Assembly: GCA_030562195.1 (NCBI GenBank)
Contig: CM060200.1
Span: 30,791,023 to 30,855,022 of the forward strand
Reading direction: 5' to 3'
DNA: 64,000 nt
Source: Nipponacmea schrenckii
Lineage: Eukaryota > Mollusca > Gastropoda > Lottiidae
In this document: positions 23,605-34,635 of the stretch, piece by piece
Position numbering within the stretch: position 1 is the stretch's first letter
Layout: every line of letters starts with the position of its first letter
Position numbers and translations under genes: made by a program
The notes under the pieces: generated by a model
Told to the model about the DNA's origin: nothing
The model's database searches: none
Seen by the model: the letters and a program-made list of their open reading frames with translations, nothing else

Positions 23605-26600
23605 TTACACATCCAGAGGACACAGATGGCTTAGCGATCTTTTATAGATCTTATCGCCCACTTTAATATCCACAACACGTACATGGTCGTCGGACCCACG
23701 ATAAATCTTTACGATTCGCCCTAAAGGCCACTTACCCCGAGGGGTTGCAGGGTCCACAACTATAGCAATATCTCCTTCCGCGAAGTCTCGGTGGACACGA
23801 TTCCATTTCTTCCTGGAGTTTAACAGGGGTAACAATTCTCGCATCCAGTGTTTCCAAAATTGACTTAGAACTTCCTGTACGTGCCTCCAACGTTTACGTG
23901 GGTTGAATGGCACTTCATCCACCGATTCGGGTGCGAGTTGTCCACTGGTTTGACCATGAATGAAGTGGTTTGGAGTCAAAACTGGATCATCTTTGGGATC
24001 GTCACTCTGGTAACACAAAGGGCGTGTATTTATGAGCCCTTCAGCCTTAGTAAAAGCCGTCAATAGTTCCTCGTCCGTAACATCAGAAGTACCGATTACA
24101 GCTTTAATTGCCCTTTTAGCTGACTTAATCATAGCCTCAAAAACACCCCCGAAATGAGGCGAAAGCGGAGGGTTAAAGTTCCATTTAATTTTGGAGTTAG
24201 CTAAAGAATTATTAATTTTAGATTGATCTAAAGCGTGGAGTAAATCTTTTAATTCACGTTCCGCGCCAACAAAATTTGTTCCATTGTCCAACGAAACACT
24301 GAGAGGTTTCCCACGACGATTGGAAAATCTAGAGAATGCGCATAAAAATGACTCCGTATCCATGCTCCATGACATTTCCAAGTGCACTGCCCGAGTAGCG
24401 AGGCATGTAAATAGGCACAAGTACCGTTTTGCACGAGATTTGCCTCTCCCCTGTTTGGTAAGGAATGGTCCGGCGTAATCGACACCTACCCTCGCGAAGG
24501 CATGTAATGGAGATCCTAGGCGATATTCTGGAAGCGGTGCCATAACCTGTGCTGCAGGTTTTCTGCGGCGACGACGGCATTCTGCACAGTGTGATTGAAC
24601 GGACTTGATCAGATTTCGACCAGCAATTATCCAAAACTTGGTACGCAACAATGACAAAATGTGAGAAACTCCGATATCATGATCATTCTCGTAATGATAC
24701 GAACACACGATGTGACGCGATATGACGTGATTGCCAGGCAAAATGATAGGGAATTTTGCGTCAAATTCTATGTGTTTGGCGTTTCCGATTCGACCACCAA
24801 CACGAAGCAGTCCTTCTGCATCTAACCACGGATTCAACTGTAACAATTTTGAGTTGCTTTTGACAGGAGCTGCCTTTTTAATACAATCGATTTCATTTTT
24901 AAATATTTCATTTTGAGCAAATTTAATCCAAAAGAAAGTCGAATTTTGCAATTCTTCAACACTTATTGTTGAGCTAGACGCACGTTTATTTGGCTTCCGG
25001 ATATTGAATATAAATCGTAAAACCCAAGCGGTTACTCTGATAAACCGTGTCCAGTTTGAGAAACGCGAGGGATCTAACCTTCCCAAATCTTGATCTGTGA
25101 CAAGAAATGTTTCACAGGTATTGGAGCGAACCTCCGAAAAAGCGGCTTCTTCAGGTTCCGGTATAACACGTTCGGGCCATTCAGACGATTTGGCCTCTAA
25201 AAATTCGGGTCCGGACCACCACATGTCGCAGTGGGCCAATTCGATGACCGACATGCCTCGAGTTGCAAGATCGGCACTGTTTTGCTTTGTGGGGACATTA
25301 CGCCACTGAAAAGGTTCCGTTAATTCATGGATTTCCCCAACGCGATGAGAAACAAACGGTTTATAAGAGCGCGATTCGCCCTTTATCCAATACAGGACAT
25401 TCTGACTATCGCACCAAAAGGTGAGTGATTCTTTTGGTATGCTTAAGACCTCGCGTACAGTGACCGACAAACGAACACCTAATATAGCACCACACAATTC
25501 TAGTTTGGGTATCGACACTGCCTTTAAGGGTGCAACGCGGGTTTTTGCAACGACTAAAACATTTGAAACAGACCCGTCGCGATATTCACAACGGACATAG
25601 CAACAAGCCGCGTACGCCTTTTCTGAAGCGTCTACGAACACGTGTAACGTTTTGTGAACGACTTCTGATCCTTCCTTGATCAAACAACGCGGTATAGCAA
25701 TGCTAGATAGCAAGGATAATTCACTGAACCATAAACGCCACTGTTGAGAGAGATCGTCTGGTAGTTCGTCGTCCCAATCAATTCCACGAACCCATGTTTT
25801 CTGAATACCGAGTTTGGCACGGATTGTAAACGGGGCGATAAGCGTTAACGGATCAAACAGGCTAGCGGTTTTGCTTACTACAACACGTTTAGTAAGTCTT
25901 TCAAACGTCGATTCAGTGTACTCAAATGTAAACAAATCCTTTTCGGCTTTCCAAAGGATACCAAGTGTTTTTACCGAGGGAAGATTTCCGTCATCCAGCG
26001 ATAATCTGTTTAACCGATCAGAGATAGGAATATCGGAGAGAACTTCCTGTCGATTCGATAACCATTTCCTAATTTCAAAGCCAGCGGCAGACAACAGCGA
26101 AGTAAGCTCACGGCGTAGTTTAACGGCTTCTGATATTGTGTCGACACTATCCAACAAATCGTCGACATACATTGAATCTAAAATAGATTGAGCCGCTAGT
26201 GGATACTCATCCCGATTCCGCTTACTATGTTCACGGATAACCGTTTGAGACAAAAATGGCGAGGAAGAATTTCCGAATACAAGTCTGTTGTATTGATAGA
26301 TTTTGACTGGACGAAGTGGATCCATGTCGCGCCATAGAATTCGGTGATATTGGCAATCTTCCTTTTTAAGCTTTATTTGCAAGAACATTTCCGAAATGTC
26401 AGACGCGAGTGCAATCGGCTTATTTCGAAACCGTAAAAGGACATCAAGAAGTTCACGCTGGAGCTTAGGTCCAGGATTAACACAATCGTTTAAAGACAAA
26501 CCGTTTGAACGTGCCGCTGCATCAAGAACCATGCGGACTTTCGACGTAGATTTATCCATACGCACGACAGCAAAATGAGGAAGATACCACGATGGCAAGG

Positions 26601-27849
26601 AATGAGACTGTACCTCGGTGATATAACCTTTAGCTATATGTTCTCTGATAATTTCCGAATATTGCAAAGATACTTCCGGTCGTTTGCTCAAAGAGTGCTC
26701 AAGGCTCGATAGCCGCGTTTCCGCGATCTCATAATTAGAAATTAAGAGTTCTCGATTTGATTTCCAGGGAACACCAACAGTATACCGTTTTTCGATAGGG
26801 TCATATGATAAAGTTTCCTCGGTAGACTTGACCGCTTCCAATTCCGACTTGGAATAATTCAAAGAACCATAATGAACTCCGGCGGTTTCGAGTTCCCACG
26901 ATTTGCGAAGCAGTGAATCTACATCAGATTCTGTTTTTACAAAATAGGCAAAATGAGCAAAGTAAGCGATTGAATAATTTGGATCAGCGGGTCCGATACA
27001 CGTCCAGCCCAATGGAGTCAAGCGCGCAACTGGTTCTCCAGGCGAGCCAGCTATCTCCGTGATAGCACGATGTACGCCGGGGACGTTTAACCCAATTAGC
27101 ATATCAACACGAGTGTCATCGATGCATGGAAACGGTATGTCTTGTAAATGCGACCAATATCTTGATTGAATGTTCCAATCAACGGTTCTCAAATTACCGG
27201 TTACATTTTTGACAGTGAATGCGGAAAATGGAATGCAAACTTTGCGATCGAGACTGCATAGTTCTGCAGATACCAAAGTTGAATTTAGACATGACGACTT
27301 TCCGCCAAGAACACATACATCTAAATCTCGGATTTCGCCTTGGAGGCCAAGATGGGCGGCTATATGCTCATTGATATAACTGTCCGTTGAGCAATCGTCC
27401 AAAAGGGCATTACAACAAATCATATCATATTTACAAATAATTATAGGAACTATTCGCATTACGAAGGAAGCTCTGTTGTTAATCTGTGCATGAGTTTGTT
27501 TTTGCGATGTAAATTCATCACAAACGGTCAGTGGCTGAACAGAACTTGGATGCGACTTAGCAAATTTCTCTGAGGCTTGATCTAAAGGAGCACTGGAACG
27601 TAAATCTGGAGCTTCATAATTTCGAAAGTTGCCAGATCCCCCTCCGTGGAGGAGGAAGTGGTGCGTACGAGTACATTCACCTATAGAGCACTGCTGTGCA
27701 GCTGTACAGCGATTACCAATGTGGCTATTACCTAAGCAACGAAAGCACAGGCGCTTTTCCTTAGCAACTCTCCATCGTTGCGAAACTGGAAGGGATCTAA
27801 AATAGAAACAGTTACTGACGCCCTGATCATGTGTTTTCAAACACAACAC
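23605..27849 (-). CDS. BEL/Pao pol polyprotein
   Basis: Open for 1,414 codons. It has no ATG at its 5' edge and begins in a different frame from gag, so it needs a frameshift or carries a small indel. Domains in order: zinc knuckle CFRCLGNSHIGNRC (residues 35-48); aspartic protease of the A17/DUF1758 type with LLDDCSTDSYI (about 149-159); reverse transcriptase with YVDD (about 559-562); RNase H starting VFVDASE (about 736); integrase H2C2 finger (about 1053-1093); and integrase core with Asp in GVDYAGPF, Asp in LDNGTNF and Glu in FEAMIK (about 1120-1235). A DUF5641-like C-terminal domain ends in LCPLDV. Catalytic residues look preserved, so it could be functional if expressed. Full length for the family. 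Confidence 0.93.
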   Translation of the reverse strand: MLCLKTHDQGVSNCFYFRSLPVSQRWRVAKEKRLCFRCLGNSHIGNRCTAAQQCSIGECTRTHHFLLHGGGSGNFRNYEAPDLRSSAPLDQASEKFAKSHPSSVQPLTVCDEFTSQKQTHAQINNRASFVMRIVPIIICKYDMICCNALLDDCSTDSYINEHIAAHLGLQGEIRDLDVCVLGGKSSCLNSTLVSAELCSLDRKVCIPFSAFTVKNVTGNLRTVDWNIQSRYWSHLQDIPFPCIDDTRVDMLIGLNVPGVHRAITEIAGSPGEPVARLTPLGWTCIGPADPNYSIAYFAHFAYFVKTESDVDSLLRKSWELETAGVHYGSLNYSKSELEAVKSTEETLSYDPIEKRYTVGVPWKSNRELLISNYEIAETRLSSLEHSLSKRPEVSLQYSEIIREHIAKGYITEVQSHSLPSWYLPHFAVVRMDKSTSKVRMVLDAAARSNGLSLNDCVNPGPKLQRELLDVLLRFRNKPIALASDISEMFLQIKLKKEDCQYHRILWRDMDPLRPVKIYQYNRLVFGNSSSPFLSQTVIREHSKRNRDEYPLAAQSILDSMYVDDLLDSVDTISEAVKLRRELTSLLSAAGFEIRKWLSNRQEVLSDIPISDRLNRLSLDDGNLPSVKTLGILWKAEKDLFTFEYTESTFERLTKRVVVSKTASLFDPLTLIAPFTIRAKLGIQKTWVRGIDWDDELPDDLSQQWRLWFSELSLLSSIAIPRCLIKEGSEVVHKTLHVFVDASEKAYAACCYVRCEYRDGSVSNVLVVAKTRVAPLKAVSIPKLELCGAILGVRLSVTVREVLSIPKESLTFWCDSQNVLYWIKGESRSYKPFVSHRVGEIHELTEPFQWRNVPTKQNSADLATRGMSVIELAHCDMWWSGPEFLEAKSSEWPERVIPEPEEAAFSEVRSNTCETFLVTDQDLGRLDPSRFSNWTRFIRVTAWVLRFIFNIRKPNKRASSSTISVEELQNSTFFWIKFAQNEIFKNEIDCIKKAAPVKSNSKLLQLNPWLDAEGLLRVGGRIGNAKHIEFDAKFPIILPGNHVISRHIVCSYHYENDHDIGVSHILSLLRTKFWIIAGRNLIKSVQSHCAECRRRRRKPAAQVMAPLPEYRLGSPLHAFARVGVDYAGPFLTKQGRGKSRAKRYLCLFTCLATRAVHLEMSWSMDTESFLCAFSRFSNRRGKPLSVSLDNGTNFVGAERELKDLLHALDQSKINNSLANSKIKWNFNPPLSPHFGGVFEAMIKSAKRAIKAVIGTSDVTDEELLTAFTKAEGLINTRPLCYQSDDPKDDPVLTPNHFIHGQTSGQLAPESVDEVPFNPRKRWRHVQEVLSQFWKHWMRELLPLLNSRKKWNRVHRDFAEGDIAIVVDPATPRGKWPLGRIVKIYRGSDDHVRVVDIKVGDKIYKRSLSHLCPLDV

Positions 27850-29038
27850 ATAATTTTGAATCTATTGAATTTGTTGCATACGTTTTAGAATGTCTATCAC
27901 TGCGAAAATGGGGTCTTTGATTGCTAGATAGTGTTTTTGAGTCAATCGAGACTGAAGAAAATCCTTCAATTTCTTCGTTGGATTCAATCCTATAACGAAC
28001 TTCATGGGCAAGCCATTCATGTAGGGTCACAAGTGACTCGTTCTTTTTAGAGCTAGCTGCCCAACGTTTAAATTGCAATAGACACGAAGATGTGAGTTTC
28101 GACCTAGTGACACAAAAGAACATAGAGTCTACTTCGAATTCCTCGTTGCGACCATTTTCTTGCAGTGACAAAATACATAGTTCAAGTGCATCAACGAATT
28201 GTTCAAATCGTTTTAAATCGTTAAAGCTTACAGGCTTCATCATTCGAATGGTGTCCAAGTGGATAAGAGTTTGACGACGTTGCCCACCAAATTTATCATG
28301 CAAACGTTTGAGTGCTGAATCGTAACCCAATTCAGATGCCGGAAACCCTTCTATGCATTTCAAAGCGTCACCAGTCAAGTGCTGACGCAGCTGAAGCATT
28401 TTATATGCCTTCGAACAAGATGACTTGTCAACACACTCCATGAATGCATCTTTGAATACCTGATATTCACGTTTGTTACCATTAAATTTGTTGATGGAAA
28501 CCTTACTAAGTTGTCGATGCAAATCTCTATCAATCTGACTGAAATTTGACGGTTGTTGAATACTTGAATTACCATTACCATTCTGCAAGATACTACCAGA
28601 ATTATCTAAAGAGGAATCATCTTGGGTGGTCTGTGCTCCCTGTTGTAAATTAGCAAAACGATGTGAGGTGATCTGAGGAGTTATACTTGATGCCTGACCC
28701 AGCCAGTCTGTGGCTTTACTCAAAACTTCGGCTACACTACTGTCAGATTGAACAGTCTCAAGTTCATTCTCATAGTCGGCAGAAATATCACAAAGATGAT
28801 TTAAAATGTCTATTACCTCTTCCTGGTATCGCAGAATACTATCAACTGCTGATCTGATGCCATCAATGTCTCTTGCACTGGAACATAGCAAACTCGTCAA
28901 ATACAGCTTCGCTTTCGTCAACTGTGATTTTCAGATTCGTTTCCTTCTTCGTAAATCTGGCTGAATATCTGCTTCAGACTGGGCGACTGCAGGCTCAGAT
29001 GTTGTCTGTTGGCCTTCCACTTCCGGGTTATCAATCAT
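27827..29038 (-). pseudogene. BEL/Pao gag (in-frame stop at codon 36)
   Basis: From ATG at 29038 the frame is open except for a TGA at 28933-28931. It then runs as 364 further codons to a TGA at 27829-27827. It has an Arg/Lys-rich N-terminal segment, a coiled-coil-like helical region and the capsid-like region characteristic of BEL (KFNGNKREYQVFKDAF, LTGDALKCIEGF). The zinc knuckle normally at the end of Gag lies in the other frame, at the start of the pol ORF. The break therefore falls inside gag rather than at a normal gag-pol border, which favours a small deletion over programmed frameshifting. Confidence 0.85.
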
Positions 29039-29131
29039 GATGACGTTTCACCACATCTAATTTTTCTAAATGGCCATCATTTTCAAACATCAAAAACAAC
29101 CATAATCGAAATCGAATCCGGTCTACAAACC

Positions 29132-29150
29132 ACGGCTCTGGCTACCAAAA
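29132..29150 (-). other. BEL primer-binding site
   Basis: Just inside the 5' LTR, the minus strand reads TTTTGGTAGCCAGAGCCGTGG. From TGG onward this is the complement of a tRNA 3' end finishing in CCA, as used to prime minus-strand synthesis. I do not assign the tRNA. Confidence 0.7.
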
Positions 29151-29385
29151 TGTTCAGGCGATGTGTCGATGTAAATTAAAACTCTGTAAAACTATACATT
29201 TATTCGATGCAGGACGATACAAAAATGAGATAAAAATCTACATGACGATGTTAAGTGGAAGCGTGCTTGATGAAAACTGACCTTCACCCAGGAGACGGAA
29301 GTGTCAGATTGTCGCGCAGAAGGTTAATGGAAACTATTCGATGTGTTCGAACACCGTTCCTTTCCACGACCCGACATTCTGAACA
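29151..29385 (-). repeat. BEL/Pao 5' LTR
   Basis: 235 bp, TG...CA, identical by eye to 23092-23326. Followed on the plus strand by the target duplication ACACC and then by the resumed hAT transposase frame. Confidence 0.93.
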
Positions 29386-29390
29386 ACACC

Positions 29391-30279
29391 GAAGGCACTT
29401 GCTGATGGTAATGGTATTCTGGCAACAATTACTAAGTTTGAATTTATTTTATTATTAGTTGTTTGGGATAAGATATTAGCATGCACAAATATACTCTTAT
29501 GTTATTTACAAGAGTCCGATATTGATATTATGACTGCATCTTCACTTGTTCAGTCCACTCGATTGCCATTAGTCGAATTACGATCAGACGACGTTTTCAA
29601 TGATGTTGAAACTGAAGCAAGAGATATCGCATCAATGTGTGAAGTCGCTCCGGTGTATAAAGAGTCCCGAAACCGAAAAGTAAAGTTAATGCCAGGTGAA
29701 CGAGCAAGGGATGGCGCCGCTGGTGATGGTCGTACCAGATTTCTTCGAGATACCTATTATGTTATCGTAGATACTTTGACATTTCAGATGAATGAACGAT
29801 TCTCAGATTTTACTGAAATTGCTAATAAATTTTCTGCCTTAGATCCTAAATATTTCTCAGATAAAAACAGTGAAACGAAATTGATTGAACTTGGAAAGTT
29901 TTATAGTAAAGATGTCAATACTGCCGAACTAATAGATGAATATAGACATTTTAAAATAGTTTTAGAAGATATATTTACACCCCCTTCATCGGTACTTCTA
30001 AAAGTCAAAGATGTTTTACCCTTCATTATACAAAATACTATGGATACTGCATTTCCCAATTTGACGATTTTGTATAAAATATTTTGGACAATCCCTGTAT
30101 CCAGTGCTGCCAGTGAGAGAAGCTTTAGTAGATTGAAACTAATAAAAAATTATCTGAGATCAACAATGGCTGAAGACAGGCTCTCAAATTTATCTTTGAT
30201 AAATATAGAAAGGAATTTTGCCAAAGTCATTCAGAAGTTTTCAACGATGAAAAAAAGGAGAAAAGCTATGTATGACTAA
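29391..30279 (+). pseudogene. hAT transposase, C-terminal part with dimerisation domain
   Basis: Resumes the transposase frame exactly after the BEL target duplication; the codon split by the insertion is rejoined in phase with the left part. It contains ALDPKYF and the signature hAT C-terminal dimerisation region, with PVSSAASERSFSRLK, NYLRSTM and RLSNLSLINIE (about 30090-30210), and ends at TAA 30277-30279. Nothing in this part is damaged; it is separated from its start only by the nested element. Confidence 0.88.
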
Positions 30280-30589
30280 AGTTGATATCTATGATAATTG
30301 AAATTTAAAAAAAAAATCGAAATGATAAAATCCATACAAACATAACATATCCATTAGCCGAAAATCTCATTCAAAATCGGGTGAAAACAGTACATCCCGT
30401 AAATTAAACTGAATACTTATGGATCTCCTAAGGGGGTAGTATCATGTGTTCTAGAAAGAGTGAAAATACTCTGCCAATAACAATAGTGTTTCTCTCGAAG
30501 AAAACTCTCATAACTAAGTTCGAAATTCGGGCAACCTCAGAAATCTCGCCCCCCCCCCCCCCTGGGACGTAAACCTGGCTCCGCCACTG

Positions 30590-30597
30590 GGCCTATA
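30590..30597. repeat. hAT target-site duplication, right copy
   Basis: GGCCTATA, identical to 20410-20417. Confidence 0.93.
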
Positions 30598-32576
30598 TCC
30601 TATGAAATAGAAACTAAGCGCAATATTTGACCCACTACTAAAATTTCTACAACACAACATCAAATTGAATCGACTAATGAGCATGTAAAGGCCTCTATGA
30701 AGAACTGCTTAATTCATCACAATGTATTGTACATTCTGACCCAAAGACTTAATGGTTGCTTATAATGCCATACCTACAAAGCTATGAATGAAAAGTGGTA
30801 CAGAACGCTGTATAAGTTTTGTATTAAAAACTATTTCTCTTGACAGAGAAGTATTCACGATATTATTTGCAATCAAGAGATATAGGTGTATTTGGAAGGA
30901 AATTTGATATAATTACAAAACACCAACATTCACTCCAATATTCAGCAGGACCATATTTCTTACAAAAATAAAGTCCCATAGAGTTTGGACAGTCACCCGT
31001 CAAGCTTATCCGTACAAAATAGGGTTTAAGCCACAAACAACCACTGCTATGCTTTGGACTATTACCACCTCTAGTAGTAATAACGAGGAAAATAATGAAA
31101 TATTCCATATGATGGATTCATAACACTGGATCCGATTCCGTGGGCGTAAACTACCAAAACATTTTATGCTAATGATTTTCTTGTAAGTTGTCGAAATCTT
31201 CTTTCTTCCTTCGTTTTGTGGTTTTTGCATGGCTAGTAATGGTCTAGATTTTGAATTTGGTGTCTTAAATTGCACCGTCTTTTCTTAAAATAATCGTTAT
31301 ATATTTGCGGACAGAAAGTTGACAAATCTTGTGGTCTATTGCCATTAAAACAAGATTTTTATGAACATATTACATTGAATTTGTATCCAATAACTAAGTA
31401 TTGGCCAAGTTTGCATAGAGATTTTTAGAAAACGTTATAGATGCTTGAATTTCATTTCATGTCCCTCATTATATTTAGTTACCTCCCTTGGACCTTTCTC
31501 TGAAGGGTTTTATGTTTATTAAATTTTCTTTTACACTGATTTTAACCAACCGGCTCATGCCAACCTTTGTCGAAGCTGTACGTGACAATAGGGACTAGAT
31601 GATGAAGGCTACGTTTCTGGCAAACTTTTCAAAAATGCATAGTATGCTTTCTTAAATATATGATAGGATGCGCCAATCAATTCAACTTTTTGAACCAATG
31701 ACGCTTCCACAGAGACTCATAGTCTCAAGAGGCTGGTGCCCCCATTGCCAGCTTATACTGGGACAAACTTGACGTACATTTTGGGACAAACTTCATTTAA
31801 TTACATTACCTACTTGGACAGATTTCATCTATACATTACTTACTTTTCGAAAAAAAACTTCGTCTGCAGATGGTATACCTGTTCGAATCAATAATATTTA
31901 CTATAATTCATACAATTTGAAACAAATAATAATAATAATATTTAAAATAATCTATATTGTACTCGAACTATTCTATATTTGATAATAAATCTTCATTTTA
32001 AAATTTGAAACCACTAACTGATCACATGTCATTCGATAAATTTTGTACTCATATGAACTGAGTCGAGACAAAATTAAAACTGAATATAATTGATGGATAC
32101 TTGCTTTTCTTGTCAATTTTAACATGCATTTGTGATGACTCTTCATTCTTGTCAAATTAATACTTGACACTGAACAAACTGTTAAATGAGCTCTCCATTG
32201 TAAAGGTATATAGTTCTAAACCTCAGACTGGTAGCCATACACTTTTAGGCTTAAAATGTCACCACTCCTTCAACAAACTTCTTCAGAGCTTAACATCTCC
32301 TAATTCTTCTTCTTAACAAGGATACAATTAGTTCATCTCTGTCTTCAGTAAAATCAAGAAGCTACACCAGTCTTTCAATCTTCCTTAATATTCCCTCAAC
32401 GAACACATCGAAACGAGGAGAGCCAACAGCCTTGTCGTACACCGACAAATTCCTCTTGAAACAATTATGATGAAATGGTGTTGATGGCTTTGTAGGTTAT
32501 ACAATTGAAATCGATTTATTTACCGGAAATGGGAATGGTACTACGCCTGCAACAGAAAAAGTAAATTTCAGGCCAG

Positions 32577-32775
32577 ACATTTTTCTCGGACTAAACTATA
32601 CATTTTTTCTCATCTATCTCAAATGAAAATTAAGGATTCTTTAATGTTTGAAGTAGCTTCCTTCTTCTTCACGAATCTTGAGTGGATTGAATTGTGTATG
32701 TAATAGTAATAACAATTGATGTTTACACTTTTGTAAAATACAAATAAATTGTATAGATGGCGAATAAAAGCTATG
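32577..32775 (+). repeat. Dispersed direct duplication, copy 1
   Basis: About 200 bp, recurring with substitutions and small indels at 34435-34635. Shared blocks include TTTTTCTCGGACTA, CACGAATCTTGAGTGGATTG, AACAATTGATGT and TTTTGTAAAATACAAATAAATTG. The AATAAA-like 3' edge resembles a transcript end, but no coding part is attached. Confidence 0.7.
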
Positions 32776-34434
32776 GTTGTTTTATGTTGTAACCTATTCC
32801 ACAGAATTCATAGAGCGCTAGCTACGGTGGCTTACATACGGCGTAATTCAGATTTTTCATGAATTAAAAATTAAAAACCTAAAAATAAAGTTTTAATTCA
32901 CAAAAAAGAAAAAATTCTCAAAATTCAATTTTTACAATGAAATTATTATAAATCTTAAAGAAGTTAAAATTTATTGTAATGCCTAGCATTTTTTATATAC
33001 AGTTGTTGTAGTTGCTTCAAAAGCTTTTACATCATTTAATTGTCGAGGTACAGCAAATAGAAAAGGTTATGTCAAACAGATTTCCGTAAGGTCGGCAAAC
33101 CACTTTTCTATTTAACTTCCAATTTGAATTAAAGATGCTATTTTCCCTTTAAGATGGGCTCAATAAGTTTACTAGCAATTCAAAGGATCTGAAAAGATTC
33201 ATCGCAATCGACATGACCGACTTCTAACAATATCTATATCAATTAATTAATTGACATTAAGGTAGAAGATCAGTTTTAATTTTCTAGAGTAATGCATGTT
33301 CAACTGATATCAAGATGAATTTGAAACAACTTGAGTCTCCTTTAAAGGTATTTGCCGCTCCTCGTTTTACTCAAAACCAGGCTATCTCAAGATAATTTCG
33401 TAAAGCACCAATTTGGTCAAAGTAGTGAACAAGAAGCGCCATGTAAGGGGAGGGGCAAGCAGTGGCGTTTCTAGGAATTAATAGGTATGTGTTGGGAGGG
33501 GGAGGGGGTGGTTGCAACGAGAGACACCAAGGCGTTATGTTATTTCATTTACGCAAATACGTTGGCGTAGCGTACAAGTAGCAATCTAATGAAGAAAACA
33601 TAATAATCTAATAGCATTGTAATAAATCGACCCTTCGACATTTCATTCGAGTTAAGGATGGATGTCTATCATGTGATGACCATCTAATTTCTGGTGGGGA
33701 AGGAGGAGAGTTATTTTTTAATGATAGACGTTTTCAATTAATTACTGTAACAACGTACATCGTGATGAAATAGACCATGGAAAATGCATACATCTTTTAG
33801 AATTGTGTTTAAGTCGTAGTTTAAATTTGGCGTATCAAAGATTCATATTGGCTTCTGAATGTCCGTAACAGAAAGAGTGGCAAAGTTGTTTCTTTTTTTT
33901 TCTTGTTTTTTTTTTCACTACTATCTTTTTTTCTTCTCACCAAATAAATATGTCTGTGCCCCACTTTGACTGTTCGCTAAAACTGGTCATTTGCAGTAAT
34001 TAAGCATCACTTTTACACAAAGGTTTATGAGCTAAACCTATCGATCAGAATTAATATAGAATTCATGATAGGAATCCTTTACCTCTGCCTGTAGTATATC
34101 TCCATTGTTAATTTTATACCTTTAATCCTTTGACAATTTACCGTGTCCACCAAACATGTCTGTATTATAAATGTGTTTTATGACAAATGATAGATAGCTT
34201 TCTAATATTAGTATACGTGCATACATAGGTGTAGTCTAAAAAAGCGTGTTTGCTTCACGGGTGAACCCTTGGAGATAAATCAAAAAGGATTGTCATATTA
34301 TTGCCATGTCATGTCATATAAGATTTCCTTCATCGGGATCGACTGAACACGGAAACATCAAGAATATTAGGTTTATCCACGTTTAAATGATTACATACAT
34401 GCGTGCATACTTATACCCGCAAGAAAAAAAAAAC

Positions 34435-34635
34435 ATTTTTCTCGGACTATGCATATTATCTCCCACCTATCCCACTTAAAAAATGAAGTGTCCTTTAATG
34501 TTTTAAGTGGCTTCCTTCTTCACGAATCTTGAGTGGATTGAATTGTGCATGTAATAGTATTAACAATTGATGTCTACCACATGACTTTTGTAAAATACAA
34601 ATAAATTGTATAGATGACGAATAAAACAATTACTT
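34435..34635 (+). repeat. Dispersed direct duplication, copy 2
   Basis: Second copy of the segment at 32577-32775, same orientation, 1.86 kb downstream. Confidence 0.7.

Larger units (their letters stand above)
23092..29385 (-). mobile_element. BEL/Pao LTR retrotransposon nested in the hAT element
   Basis: A 6.3-kb element with two 235-bp LTRs that look identical, 5-bp target duplication ACACC (23087-23091 and 29386-29390), a primer-binding site next to the 5' LTR and a polypurine tract next to the 3' LTR. The minus strand carries gag then pol in BEL order: zinc knuckle, protease, reverse transcriptase, RNase H, integrase and C-terminal domain, with no env. Identical LTRs mean a very recent insertion. 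Two coding lesions are still present: a stop early in gag and a frame change before pol. Confidence 0.95.
20418..30589 (+). mobile_element. hAT (ZMYM-type) DNA transposon carrying a nested BEL element
   Basis: A complete hAT insertion. Terminal inverted repeats CAGTGGCGGAGCCA (20418-20431) and its complement (30576-30589) are perfect over 14 bp and are followed inside by G/C runs. They are flanked by identical 8-bp duplications GGCCTATA. The plus strand encodes a transposase with TTF-type finger, catalytic region and C-terminal hAT dimerisation region, in two parts (21289-23091 and 29391-30279). The parts are separated by a 6.3-kb retrotransposon that inserted later. Without that insert and one target duplicate the element would be about 3.9 kb, a normal size for an autonomous hAT. 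Confidence 0.93.

Noticed and set aside
23605..27849. Envelope gene in the BEL element (errantivirus-like)
   Set aside because: After integrase and the C-terminal domain the frame ends at 23605, and only 278 bases remain before the LTR, with no membrane protein.
33459..33512. hAT-like terminal repeat (CAGTGGCGTTTCTAG) followed by a G-rich patch
   Set aside because: Resembles the hAT end at 20418, but I found no partner terminus, target duplication or transposase nearby.
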